Shown piece after piece: positions 52,634-62,840 of a DNA stretch of 64,000 nucleotides. Every line of letters begins with the position of its first letter. Position 1 is the stretch's first letter. Source of the DNA: Paludibacteraceae bacterium (GTDB lineage Bacteria; Bacteroidota; Bacteroidia; Bacteroidales; Paludibacteraceae); NCBI GenBank assembly GCA_024401555.1, contig JAKSKV010000008.1, forward strand, positions 44,835 to 108,834. Reading direction: 5' to 3'. The notes beneath the pieces are model-generated. The model was not told where the DNA came from. It ran no database searches and saw nothing but the letters and a program-made list of their open reading frames with translations. A program made the translations under genes and the position numbers.

Positions 52634-52906
52634 ATGACATCAAAAAGCGAATCCAATTGGTATCAAAACTATGAGCCCTTGAAAGCGTACATCCTTGAAC
52701 GAGGACATCTGCCAGATAAACATGTGGTAGAAAACCGCGCTTTGCTTTCCTGGGCGAAGTACCAGAGGAAGAAGATTAAGGAAGGTACGCTGGATGCAGA
52801 GAAACTAAAACTGTTTGAAACATTACTCGCCACTCGTTCAAATGAGCATACAGGGGGGAGAAGGAAGAAGATAGGTGTACTACTTAGTGCTCCATTAATT
52901 TATTGA
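52634..52906 (+). CDS. Helicase-associated (HA) domain protein, 90 aa
   Basis: Most of the protein is one HA-type helical domain: WYQNYEPLKAYILERGHLPDKH and NRALLSWAKYQRKKIKEGTLD, ending HTGGRRKK. HA domains are thought to bind DNA. The final ~12 residues (IGVLLSAPLIY) look atypical, as if the original C-terminus had been replaced. Confidence 0.65.
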   Translation: MTSKSESNWYQNYEPLKAYILERGHLPDKHVVENRALLSWAKYQRKKIKEGTLDAEKLKLFETLLATRSNEHTGGRRKKIGVLLSAPLIY

Positions 52907-53179
52907 AAGTATGATAAGTTGTTGATTTTCTAATATTCTACTTTATGCATGTTGTAATCAAATATGTCCGTTCTTAGATATTTGCACGTGTCGAATCAAG
53001 CAAGTATATATGCTAGATGAAGGTAATATTTGGAGAAGATGGTCTTGAAGATTTCAAGAAAAGTATGTTACGTTAAGCCGAATGCACAAAGTATAGTTCT
53101 ACGTCGTGCTTGAATGTCCTAATAAAGGCTTATTATTTAAAGATAATAAAATAACTTCGAAATAATATAAACAATAGAT
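52907..53179 (+). promoter_or_regulatory. A+T-rich leader of the five-gene cluster, with -7-like TAACTTCG at 53152-53159
   Basis: No clear gene; a 19-residue ORF at 53017-53076 (MKVIFGEDGLEDFKKSMLR) reads like a relict or a leader peptide. TAACTTCG, one mismatch from TAnnTTTG, is 20 bp before the ATG at 53180 and could start the operon. Confidence 0.4.
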
Positions 53180-56100
53180 ATGTTAGTAACAGGAAATAAA
53201 ATAAATGAATGCCACATTTTGAATATGTGTGCTTTAAATACGACCTTCCCACACATTCCTAGTGAAACAATATCTCGGGAAACGTATCTGGACCTGATAG
53301 ATCAGCAGTTTGCTGAAAACAAAGTACTTTGCGTTTCAGGTCAAAAAGGTGCTGGTGTATCAATGACACTTGCAATGTTTGCGATGAGACATTCCATGGA
53401 ATGTGTTTCTTATTTCAACTATGGATTGTCTAGAATGGAATTATCTCCCAAAACAATTGAGGACTGTTTGACAAAACAATTGATGTTATACATAGATGGT
53501 GATGTGTCCAAATATGAGGAAATTAATCTGCGATCCATAATGTATAAAGCTTTGAGAAGAGCAAAAAGTCAACATAGATATATATACTTTGTGATAGATG
53601 GCTTTGCTACAGTACCTGCCGATAGCAAGGAGATTCTTCGGGATATATTAGCACCATGGTTTTCCAACGAGAATATCCGTTTTCTATTTTCTGGGATAAG
53701 TAGTGAAATCAGTGCTATTCTACCGCGAGGGATGAAATCTGTCCAATCCAATTCAATACTAACATTTCAGAAAGTTGAGGTTTCTGATCTTCTTCGACGC
53801 ATAAATAAAGATATTAGCAATGATGAAATTGACATCTGTTATAAACTTACAGGAGGCAATGCAACTCAATTAAGTATATTATTAGAAAAATATGGAGAGA
53901 AAGGATCTTTTGATTTCGCTCAAAGGATGTACCAATACAACGAATATGATTTTTACAAAGAAGATTGGGATATCATAGAAGAGAGCGATGATAGTAAAGT
54001 AAAAACATTTTTGGGATTCCTTATTTTTTCAGAGCTCCCTCTAAATCAAGAAGTTCTTATGTCTGTATTAGAAGTAGATGTCGAGCAATTTAACCAAATT
54101 GCTATATACTGCTCAAAATACATAAGAGAAGATAAAGGGTGCTATTATATTAACTCTATTAGTTTGAGAAAATATTTATGTGACAAATTGACTCCAATAA
54201 AAAACGATATTGAACTACTACTAATAGATGTTTTTGAGAGAACGAACAATATAGAGGAGTCTTTTCTTTACTTGCCATCTTTGTATAGAAAATCAAACAG
54301 GAAAAGCGACCTTGTTTCATATCTGACTTCTGATAAAGTACAACATTTCCTTGAGGAGAAAAAATCGCAGGCAGCATTAAACGAACAATGTGAATTTGGT
54401 TTTAATGCATCAACAGGAATGGAGGATCAAGCCGGTGAATGTTTCCGTTTTGCGTTAAATAGAAGTTCATCAAGGGAAATTGAGAAGAATGAGCTCTCTG
54501 ATTCTGAAATAGAAGCATTGATAGCTGTTGGCGAAGACGAAAAAGCTTTTGCTCTAGCCCAAAAGGTGTTCTTATTGGAAGAACGGTTAAAGTGTCTTTT
54601 GATAATAGCCAGAGCCGGAAAGCACTTAAGTGATACAATGATGAGTCAATTAAGAGAGCAGATAAATGTATTGTCTGCTTCTATTGATTTTGAGCATATC
54701 CCAGATAAAGCTATAGAATTGGCAAAACTTATGCTGCCTATAGACTTTGTTGAAGCAATGGCAATAATTGATAAAGTAGCTAACCAGAAAAATCGCATTC
54801 AACTGGATAGCCTGTATGCTGCTATATCATTGTCCTATGAATATGAAGGAGAAAAAGGAGCCGATGACATGTCGAAGGCAGATATTGTAAGTACAAAGAT
54901 AGAGGACGATGGAATCAGAAAGATGGCAAATGCCATGAAATCCATTATGACAGAATGTACAGCTGATGAAATTTTGCAAGAATTAGAAAAATTGCCTACA
55001 TCATCTAGTAAATTATACTTCCTGCAGTTTTGGATACCAGATCATAAAGACATTCAGGATATAGGTAAAGTTGTTAAGTATGCTGTTAAACTGACTTTGG
55101 AGTCATCAAACGTTAATGTTCCTAAAGTGTCGCTAATTGGACATTTTTGCAAGCCATTAGTTAGTATGTCGCGAGAAGACATATTGGAAGTCGTATCAAT
55201 GATTGATTCTGTGACTACAGCTATACAATACCCTACAATAGACTATGTGGATCTGCAATTAACACTCATCCAGAGTTTATCAAATGTTGATTCAGAATCA
55301 GCAAAGAATAAGTTGGAGAATATTTACTTGCAATCATGCGATCATGAAGACAAAACACTTAATATACAGTGCAAGTCTTTGATTTTAAGCAGATACGACG
55401 AACTGGGGAATAAATGCCACCTAGAAAAATGGTTGATGCCTGCATTTGAATTGCAAAAGGAAATAATATCAGATATACTTTGTCAGTTCGATCAAACAGC
55501 GTACCACATGAAAGTGGTTGAAACTCCAATAAAAGAGTTGGTGTGTAAATATCCGTCTCTTGTTGAAGATGTTATACCAAAGATGAACACTGAGGCGAGA
55601 CGTAGCAAAGCTTACCTCTTAGCTTTGAATGAATATATAAAGCAGACAGATATAGAATCGTTAAATTGGTGTTACTTGACCAAGTTGTTCAATAAGGTTA
55701 CTTTTGATAAAACTGACTTGGATACTCCAATCATTCGGTTAGTACGTAAAGTGGTAAGATGTAAGGATAACAAGGATGCACTATTGGATAAAATTAAGCA
55801 GCATCTATATAAAATAAATTGTATAGAACACGAAGGCAATAAGTGTTATGTATTATCAATATTATATGTGTGGGTCAAGAATAATTTCTCCGATTTAGAG
55901 TTTGAGGGAAGAATTAAAGAAGATTTGGACAAAACTTGGGACACCATTGGAATACCATTGATGAAGGTAGAAGTTGGTTATCAAATAGCTAAGCAATTGT
56001 CCAAAATATCTTTGAAAGAAGATGCTCACGATTACATTAGAAAAACGGAAGATGTGCGAAAGCTTCAATTACTATCTTCATTTTCTTGCATGAGCGCATA

Positions 56101-58102
56101 TCAAGAGAGTTTATCATTGTTTGTGCACTCTATAGGTATATTGGTTCGTTCAAATTTGTGTAAGGATTCTGATTTGGAGCAGTTGGTTCAATTGCTTGCA
56201 TACGATGATTCTGAAGGTGATGCAATGATTGCATGGTCAAGAATTGCATTGGAGTTTTATTTAAACAAGAATGAAAACAAATTCTCAGAAATTGTAAACG
56301 AACATGTCTCAAAATCTTTAGACAAATATTCACAGTTCTACCAGAAGTATATTTTATACCACATTTCTCCTGCTCTATTCCTTTCAGGACAAGCTCTCTT
56401 CTTTAATAGGTTGAAGAATTATGATGCTTGGTTTGTAGACTTGTGTTTAGAAAACGTTGCACGATTTGTTAGAACAAAATATCCATATCCTGATTGTATG
56501 GATACAAGAAACGAGATTAGTTGTAATCCGCTGGACTACAAAGATTTCGAGTATCTTATCTTGTTGATGGAACATTCTAATGATGAGTGCTTTATTTACA
56601 ATACAACACAATCAATAGCTGAAGATATTAAAGATAACAATTCAAGATTGTCACGGGAACAAAGAGACTTTACATTCAGCTCATTAGAAAACGTAATTAA
56701 TACGAAATTGCCTATGGTGGGTGGTATTCAGCATGATGGCTATAAGATTGCTTGCCTTGCTATGATTGATGGATGTAAAAAGCCTAATGATACAAATTGG
56801 AGTACCTATAAAAGTAAGATTGAGGCAATACCTAATGTAGCAGATAAGGCGTTTTTGTATGCACAGGTAGCTCATTACATTAAAAAGGCTGATACTAGAA
56901 TAGAATTTTTATCAAAAGCTGTCGAAACCGCAGAATCAATAGCATGTTCTTTTGATAAAATGAGCCGCTTTGATATGTGTATTGAAGAGAGTTTCTCTAC
57001 AACTTCTTCTATGTCTAGAAATATTGTGAACAAGGCAATGGAATCTACCCTTGCTAATAAGAATGGTAAATATGAGGATGTACAGAAATTGATTGATCAA
57101 GTAAGAGAACATGATGAACAATTAGCAGATTCAATGCTAGACATGGTGGATCGCGATCCAGCCCGCCTTTCATATAAGAACAAGCTGAAATCTAACAGAG
57201 CGTCAAAAGCCAGATTGAAGTCTGCCAAAGAGGACATATCTAATGTTACTGCACTAACAAATCAAGAACAAATATCTTTCTTTGAAAAGCAATTGGAAGT
57301 CTTGATTAAGGGACGGAATGTTGCTCGTGATGTGGATAAGACTATATCAATCATGCATAAGATATATGAAAATCCTATTTCAGATACAAATAATGCAATT
57401 CTTTATTTTATGGAGAATCTGTATCGAAAGCACTCTGTAAATAATAGGCATAGCGTACTGATTAGAAAGATTCATGAAGCCATTGTATGCAACCTAAAAA
57501 TCGTGTTAGCTATCGCATCCGGCACATACGAAAAGTTGGAACGAATAAATAGAATTATGGATAGCGATATTCATAGAGATGACAACTTTGTACGTGCGGG
57601 AGAACATGAGAAGGGATTTGAAATTCTTCTTAAATGGTATATGGAACATTCATACAATCAACTTCGTATTGTGGATGCGTATTTCCACATAGAAGACTTT
57701 CTGATCATTAAAAAGTTTTTCGACATAAATAACGATTTAAATGTAAATATACTAACTCATAAACAAAAATATCCAGATATTGACGTATTTCAAAAAGGTT
57801 GGAATAGGGTGTCCGCAGATATGACAGGCTCTATTTCCATTACAACAGTATGCTTTAATGATGATCCTGGCACTTGTCCTATACATGATAGATGGTGGGT
57901 ATTGTACGATAATGAAACAGGTGAAAGCGTTGGTTTAAGACTGGAGTCATTAAGTGGTTTAGGAAAACGTGATAGTGAGATTTCAGAAATGGATGAGCAA
58001 TCATTGCATTCCTTTAATTCCCTATGGATTGAATATATTATGAATGGCATTCGTAAGAAAAATGAACGTAGATTGGATTACGATTACAAAACGATCAAAT
58101 AA
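53180..58102 (+). CDS. 1640-aa STAND-like NTPase with helical repeats and a C-terminal PLD-like domain
   Basis: N-terminal NTPase (about 25-260): VSGQKGAGVSMT has a P-loop shape but Val 60 replaces the usual Lys; YIYFVID (Asp 140) as Walker B; FLFSG (near 171) as sensor; then KLTGGNATQLSILLEKY and a winged-helix-like section. Residues ~400-1450 are almost wholly alpha-helical with no motif I recognise, presumably repeat units of a sensor. The last ~140 residues (VDAYFHIEDFLIIKKFF near 1498; IHDRWWVLYD with His 1569; SLSGLGKRDSEIS) resemble the PLD-like MIT_C-type domain seen at the end of bacterial defence proteins. First gene of the cluster. Confidence 0.7.
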   Translation: MLVTGNKINECHILNMCALNTTFPHIPSETISRETYLDLIDQQFAENKVLCVSGQKGAGVSMTLAMFAMRHSMECVSYFNYGLSRMELSPKTIEDCLTKQLMLYIDGDVSKYEEINLRSIMYKALRRAKSQHRYIYFVIDGFATVPADSKEILRDILAPWFSNENIRFLFSGISSEISAILPRGMKSVQSNSILTFQKVEVSDLLRRINKDISNDEIDICYKLTGGNATQLSILLEKYGEKGSFDFAQRMYQYNEYDFYKEDWDIIEESDDSKVKTFLGFLIFSELPLNQEVLMSVLEVDVEQFNQIAIYCSKYIREDKGCYYINSISLRKYLCDKLTPIKNDIELLLIDVFERTNNIEESFLYLPSLYRKSNRKSDLVSYLTSDKVQHFLEEKKSQAALNEQCEFGFNASTGMEDQAGECFRFALNRSSSREIEKNELSDSEIEALIAVGEDEKAFALAQKVFLLEERLKCLLIIARAGKHLSDTMMSQLREQINVLSASIDFEHIPDKAIELAKLMLPIDFVEAMAIIDKVANQKNRIQLDSLYAAISLSYEYEGEKGADDMSKADIVSTKIEDDGIRKMANAMKSIMTECTADEILQELEKLPTSSSKLYFLQFWIPDHKDIQDIGKVVKYAVKLTLESSNVNVPKVSLIGHFCKPLVSMSREDILEVVSMIDSVTTAIQYPTIDYVDLQLTLIQSLSNVDSESAKNKLENIYLQSCDHEDKTLNIQCKSLILSRYDELGNKCHLEKWLMPAFELQKEIISDILCQFDQTAYHMKVVETPIKELVCKYPSLVEDVIPKMNTEARRSKAYLLALNEYIKQTDIESLNWCYLTKLFNKVTFDKTDLDTPIIRLVRKVVRCKDNKDALLDKIKQHLYKINCIEHEGNKCYVLSILYVWVKNNFSDLEFEGRIKEDLDKTWDTIGIPLMKVEVGYQIAKQLSKISLKEDAHDYIRKTEDVRKLQLLSSFSCMSAYQESLSLFVHSIGILVRSNLCKDSDLEQLVQLLAYDDSEGDAMIAWSRIALEFYLNKNENKFSEIVNEHVSKSLDKYSQFYQKYILYHISPALFLSGQALFFNRLKNYDAWFVDLCLENVARFVRTKYPYPDCMDTRNEISCNPLDYKDFEYLILLMEHSNDECFIYNTTQSIAEDIKDNNSRLSREQRDFTFSSLENVINTKLPMVGGIQHDGYKIACLAMIDGCKKPNDTNWSTYKSKIEAIPNVADKAFLYAQVAHYIKKADTRIEFLSKAVETAESIACSFDKMSRFDMCIEESFSTTSSMSRNIVNKAMESTLANKNGKYEDVQKLIDQVREHDEQLADSMLDMVDRDPARLSYKNKLKSNRASKARLKSAKEDISNVTALTNQEQISFFEKQLEVLIKGRNVARDVDKTISIMHKIYENPISDTNNAILYFMENLYRKHSVNNRHSVLIRKIHEAIVCNLKIVLAIASGTYEKLERINRIMDSDIHRDDNFVRAGEHEKGFEILLKWYMEHSYNQLRIVDAYFHIEDFLIIKKFFDINNDLNVNILTHKQKYPDIDVFQKGWNRVSADMTGSISITTVCFNDDPGTCPIHDRWWVLYDNETGESVGLRLESLSGLGKRDSEISEMDEQSLHSFNSLWIEYIMNGIRKKNERRLDYDYKTIK

Positions 58103-58172
58103 GCAAGCACAAACAGGTAGAGCCATATGGCTTATTGTTCGATACTATCGCTTGTGGCAAAAGGGAAATGTT

Positions 58173-58484
58173 ATGAGAAGTTATACAAAAAAAGCAATTG
58201 GAGTTGCTGTTATATTGGGACTTATAGTGTTTATTTTTACATGCTTCAACACCCCTAAATATAAGGAATCTGAAGTTTCTAAAAATGCTAAAACGGAATT
58301 GTTTTTGAAAGAAATCGAAAAAATAGAATCTGTTGATAGCTTATTGCTTGATAGATGTGACTCTATATTGTTAAAATCAACAAACCAAGCAAGCACGACA
58401 AATTCTATAAGCGATCAGATAGATGCCGTCTCGACTAAACTTGACAAAATCAATAAATCTGTAAAAAATGTTCGACTTCACTAA
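58173..58484 (+). CDS. Small one-TM protein, 103 aa
   Basis: From ATG 58173: a basic start MRSYTKKA, one TM (IGVAVILGLIVFIFTCF) and a charged, helical C-terminal part ending SDQIDAVSTKLDKINKSVKNV, likely coiled coil. A start at 58044 would overlap the large gene. It overlaps the next gene by 17 bp, so the two should be made together. No family recognised. Confidence 0.6.
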   Translation: MRSYTKKAIGVAVILGLIVFIFTCFNTPKYKESEVSKNAKTELFLKEIEKIESVDSLLLDRCDSILLKSTNQASTTNSISDQIDAVSTKLDKINKSVKNVRLH

Positions 58485-60987
58485 TTATACGTATAGCGGA
58501 CTCCTGTCCATAATCGTAGCCCTATTGAGTTTTGCATACCCCAAGATTGTGGACAGCATATCTTGCATCGATGCAAAATACGGGTCTTCCATGCTAACAG
58601 CGCGAATGCAGAAAGAAAATTCACTTTTTGCTTTCAGATTACTGTTAGTTGTTAACCTTTGCTGTTCTATTTTGCTTCCATTCATGCTTGATCAGTCTTT
58701 GAACAGCAGATGGTATATACTTCTGCAAGCGATTGCAGTCGTATCTCTCATTACAGCCACTTTTTGTTTGTTTCAGACAATTAGTATTTATAATAATTCA
58801 AGCGAGTTGCAGGATGAAATTTGGTTAGACTTTTCAAAAGCAAGGGAAAAAGGACTAAAGGAAAAAGAAAGACAACATTTCTCAGAATGGATTGATTTAG
58901 CATGTTATACTATAGCTGGTGCAGATAGAAAAACAGCGAAAAAAGTATATGATTGTTTATCGGATTATATTGCATCCTTTATAAAGAATAACGAGAACTC
59001 GGATTTCGAATATGATGGCTATTATTATGAAGGAATGGACAAATTAAATAACTATCTGTGTAAGAACCCCGATGAACCAATATCTGTTAACAATGGCAAT
59101 CATTTATTGTGCTCGCTTATTTCACCCTACCTTGGCATCACTGAATCTACTTATCGATCTCTAAGAAAGAACTTGATGTTACAAGTGCATTACGGGAAGG
59201 AAGAGTGGATTTTGAATTATTGGACTCAAGCTTCCCAAAGATACGATTACTTTATGAAGAAAATCTCCACGTATGAACTCAATGAAGAGACAGGAGTAAA
59301 CTATTCTGAGGAAGATGTGCAGGAGAGAGACGAAGAGCGTTGGCGTTTCTTTGAGTTTCATTTTATGCTTTGTGCATTGATAATGCAACAAAAGAAATAT
59401 GAACTGCTAAGAGATATGTTATCCTTCACTCAATCCTTTCCACCTTCATACCCTTTGATTCCATCGACAATGCAGGCTTGTATGCAAGTCTTTCATGAGT
59501 ATAACCAACGATATTCTTATAACACAATAGAGTTGGAACGTAAGTACCCAATGCTTCGATCGCATGGAATTGTGGATGGTAAGATTATGGGTGCAGGAAA
59601 TATGTTTTTGTCACTCATGGTTTTGAGAGTATATACGCTTCTCTGGCCTTATGGTTCATCACACGCCTTAGGAACACCATATGCTGCTAATAATCTAAAA
59701 GATAATGCATCATGGATTACTGATATGGAAACCTTGAAGAGATGTTTGGCAATTGTCCGCACAAACAAGGATTTGATGCAAGCAATAGGAATTGCAGATT
59801 GGGAGAAAACCATCAAGGCAGCTGAAGAACAATATGGCGAGATCAAGGAACCTGAGACTATCATTGATGAATTTTTGGCATCGGTTAATCAACAAATGGA
59901 AGATGAACGCCAGAATGTGCCATACGATGAGCCACGAGTTGATAAGATGAAGGCAGAGGTTGTAGAACTGGTAACAAAGAACCTTGGAAAGTATTCTGAT
60001 TTCACAACTGATAGGAATTTCCAAAGTAAGTGCTCGTACTTCATTAATGCATCTGCATTCAACATATTCCCCAATTCGGCTTTTGTTGAGCACCGGGATA
60101 TGGACTATGCTAATATCCCAGAATGTATGAGTGAAGCCATGATATTCCAGTTCAGACATTACTTCGCGTCCGTTTTCTACAGAGAGACATCAATGCAGTA
60201 TTTCACAATTGATTCAGAATACGTGTTTAAAACTCTTGACAGATTGAAAATAGATGGTCAATTTACTATAGTAAGTTTTGGTATATATTGGGACTACTAC
60301 ATTGATAGAATAGAAGGATTAAGCAAGGACGCTTATTATTATTATCATGACGCAAAGATAATCAACCTAAATGGTGGGTCTAGCCTCTTGCAACAATGTT
60401 TCTATGTAATGAGGTCTGACGATTTGCCATATCTTGTCTTCCAGGAACCCTCAGAGGAATGGAAGTCTATATATAATCCAGATTGCAAGAAAACTGAATA
60501 TCAGTTGTGGTTGTCTTTGCAGAAGGTAAAGGAACATCCAGAAATGTTAAATGAAAAGGATCGAGAGCGCATGAACGAAAATCCTGATGAACTATCTGTA
60601 TTTGCAGGTATCATGTTAGCTCAGATGCATTGGAAAATGAGTTGCCCAACAATCAAAATTGAAATTAAGTATAAATTGATTGACAATGGGAATGTAGATG
60701 ACGTAGAAAAGATTTGCTCATTTGATGCGTATGTGGAAAAAGCCAATCAGCCAAAAGAGGATAAAATTAAGTTGTCAATATTGGAATGGAAGATAATGCA
60801 GGAGTTAGAAAAGGATCATAAGTTATCAGCATCTCGTTTAGGCAACATGTTGAAGGTAAAGTCGCATGTTGTCAGTAAATGCTTTGTTTCGCTTAAGAAC
60901 AAAAGTGTACTGGAAAGACATGGGACTCCTAAAAGTGGAACATGGGATGTTATAAAAGATTGGCAATCAAAATGTGAAAAGGAATAG
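58468..60987 (+). CDS. Membrane-anchored protein with three N-terminal TMs and a C-terminal winged helix, 839 aa
   Basis: TMs at about 9-28, 54-74 and 83-106. A long, Tyr- and Trp-rich soluble part follows (YYYEGMDKL, EERWRFFEFHFMLCAL, WDYYIDRIEGLSKDAYYYYHD), with no recognisable catalytic motif. Residues ~769-835 read as a winged helix (LSILEWKIMQELEKDHKLSA, LGNMLKVKSHVVSKCF, RHGTPKSGTWDV). The combination of membrane anchor and DNA-binding-type end is odd. No family recognised; function inferred only from the neighbourhood. Confidence 0.6.
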   Translation: MFDFTNYTYSGLLSIIVALLSFAYPKIVDSISCIDAKYGSSMLTARMQKENSLFAFRLLLVVNLCCSILLPFMLDQSLNSRWYILLQAIAVVSLITATFCLFQTISIYNNSSELQDEIWLDFSKAREKGLKEKERQHFSEWIDLACYTIAGADRKTAKKVYDCLSDYIASFIKNNENSDFEYDGYYYEGMDKLNNYLCKNPDEPISVNNGNHLLCSLISPYLGITESTYRSLRKNLMLQVHYGKEEWILNYWTQASQRYDYFMKKISTYELNEETGVNYSEEDVQERDEERWRFFEFHFMLCALIMQQKKYELLRDMLSFTQSFPPSYPLIPSTMQACMQVFHEYNQRYSYNTIELERKYPMLRSHGIVDGKIMGAGNMFLSLMVLRVYTLLWPYGSSHALGTPYAANNLKDNASWITDMETLKRCLAIVRTNKDLMQAIGIADWEKTIKAAEEQYGEIKEPETIIDEFLASVNQQMEDERQNVPYDEPRVDKMKAEVVELVTKNLGKYSDFTTDRNFQSKCSYFINASAFNIFPNSAFVEHRDMDYANIPECMSEAMIFQFRHYFASVFYRETSMQYFTIDSEYVFKTLDRLKIDGQFTIVSFGIYWDYYIDRIEGLSKDAYYYYHDAKIINLNGGSSLLQQCFYVMRSDDLPYLVFQEPSEEWKSIYNPDCKKTEYQLWLSLQKVKEHPEMLNEKDRERMNENPDELSVFAGIMLAQMHWKMSCPTIKIEIKYKLIDNGNVDDVEKICSFDAYVEKANQPKEDKIKLSILEWKIMQELEKDHKLSASRLGNMLKVKSHVVSKCFVSLKNKSVLERHGTPKSGTWDVIKDWQSKCEKE

Positions 60988-61037
60988 CTCCCCACATTTA
61001 ATCTTTCGGAAAACGACAATCTGAAATCTATAAAGTC

Positions 61038-62840
61038 ATGAGTACTACAGCAGACATAGAACATAAAGCCATCAATGAACTTGAGCGTTTCATTGAGGAT
61101 AGCGAGTGCATCGCGCCATTCATTGACGAAAACGATAAGGAACCTTGCTGGGATGGTCACTTGTATATTTATTCGGATGCAAATAAGGATAAGGAACATC
61201 TTTCCGGTCGTGTCCCTGTCCAGGTAAAGGGTACAGAGGTCAAAAATTTCAAGTGCAAGAAGTATTCCTTCTCAATAGACATGAATGACCTGAAAGCGTA
61301 TCTCAATGAACCAACCTTTTATATTATATGCCAGATAAAGAGGGGAACGAAGGAAAGAAAGTTGTTTTATCGTGCCTTGCTACCTTCTCTTGTCAAGAAT
61401 ATCATACGTGCTCATCCAAAGCAAAAGACAGTAGCAGTTCGCATGGAACCATTCCCACAGGAATTGCATGAGTTTGAGGATATGCTGAAAGTGTTCTTGG
61501 GAGACAGCCGTCGTCAGGTCAGTTTTGCCAACAAGAATGACTTTACCATGGAACAGGTCAAACTTAGAGGGGTAAAGCAGCTTTCTTTTATTACTCCTAA
61601 CAAGAATATGGATCAGTTTCAACTGATGAAGTATTTATCCACGCATTCATCCTATCTTTATGCAAAGGTGGATGAAGATTTGGACTATGAAGTACCTGTC
61701 GAGGGCCCGATGGCATTCTCTTTTCAGCGAGAGGTGAATGAACCCGTAAGCGTCGGAGGCAAGACTTATTTTGAGAAATTCAAAACCGAAATTAAGGATG
61801 GTAATATTATCGCAAATGTAGGTGATGGATTGTTGAAGATGGAAATGCCTATTGACGAAGAACTGGCAAAAAGACATTCAAAACTCTCAATACATGACGA
61901 ATCGGCATATTTGAGCGATGCTATACGAAATGCTGAGTTTGCACTAAATCTACATGAGACAGGTCAGATAACACTTGGCAAAACTGTATTCAATATAAGC
62001 AAGGCAAAAGAGAAAGATGCGGTTGAACGCATAAAAAAGAATCTTCAGAACTGGAAGGAACTAAAGGGAGTTTTGGACAAACTGCATGTTCGTAAAGAAT
62101 TTGATCTGACCAAGATTAGTAGAGAACAGGCACATCTTATAAGCATTTTGATTGATGCTATCGGAAGAGGTAAAAAGGTTGATATACCAGATGCAACCTC
62201 TACTCTTCTTGTTTGGGAGATTAGTAATGTTAAACTCTTGCTGTGGTGCTCTGTTGGCATTGATGGAAAATGTACATTAGGTGACTTCTTTGATGGGGAA
62301 CTTACTATCGCCTACAAATATGGCGAGAACATGGTTTACGAGTCAAGTGCCTTTACTTATTTGCAGACAGAAAACCTTTGGGAAAGATGTGGCAATATCC
62401 CATACGAAAAGCAGATCGCATCTTACGAAGCATTTGTTGGCAAGAATCCTCGAATATATCAGATGGCAAACTACGACATGCTTGATATGGTTAGAACCTA
62501 TGATAAGATTTCAGAATCAAATCTTGATAAAGCTGCTATGATTTATGACTCAGCCCTTTCTTTGAGTGAATGGTTACAAGCAAATGATGTGGAATACAAT
62601 AAAACCTTGCACATTGTGAACCGATTACAGATTATAAAACGCAAGCGGTCATTTACAGAGGAGGAAGTTATATCGCTGGAAGAAATTCGTGAATCATCTG
62701 ATGGCAATGCCTCATTGCAACTTGCTTGCTCTATTTTGCTGGATGATATAGACTCTGTGCGAAAGTATGAAAATGCTTGTACACAAGAGGAATTGACCTT
62801 GCTAAAACAATTCCCTATCTGGCACTTCTATGCAGCATAG
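61038..62840 (+). CDS. DUF4365 domain protein (PD-(D/E)XK nuclease-like), 600 aa
   Basis: The first ~170 residues match DUF4365: an acidic N-terminal helix (IEHKAINELERFIEDSE), PCWDGHLYIY (Asp 39) and GRVPVQVKGTE (Gln 62, Lys 64), the nuclease D...QxK core. The rest (about 175-600) has beta-rich segments (VPVEGPMAFSFQREV) and helices (ISREQAHLISILIDAIG) I cannot name. DUF4365 proteins are common in defence islands; nuclease action on nucleic acid is inferred from the motif. Confidence 0.8.
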   Translation: MSTTADIEHKAINELERFIEDSECIAPFIDENDKEPCWDGHLYIYSDANKDKEHLSGRVPVQVKGTEVKNFKCKKYSFSIDMNDLKAYLNEPTFYIICQIKRGTKERKLFYRALLPSLVKNIIRAHPKQKTVAVRMEPFPQELHEFEDMLKVFLGDSRRQVSFANKNDFTMEQVKLRGVKQLSFITPNKNMDQFQLMKYLSTHSSYLYAKVDEDLDYEVPVEGPMAFSFQREVNEPVSVGGKTYFEKFKTEIKDGNIIANVGDGLLKMEMPIDEELAKRHSKLSIHDESAYLSDAIRNAEFALNLHETGQITLGKTVFNISKAKEKDAVERIKKNLQNWKELKGVLDKLHVRKEFDLTKISREQAHLISILIDAIGRGKKVDIPDATSTLLVWEISNVKLLLWCSVGIDGKCTLGDFFDGELTIAYKYGENMVYESSAFTYLQTENLWERCGNIPYEKQIASYEAFVGKNPRIYQMANYDMLDMVRTYDKISESNLDKAAMIYDSALSLSEWLQANDVEYNKTLHIVNRLQIIKRKRSFTEEEVISLEEIRESSDGNASLQLACSILLDDIDSVRKYENACTQEELTLLKQFPIWHFYAA

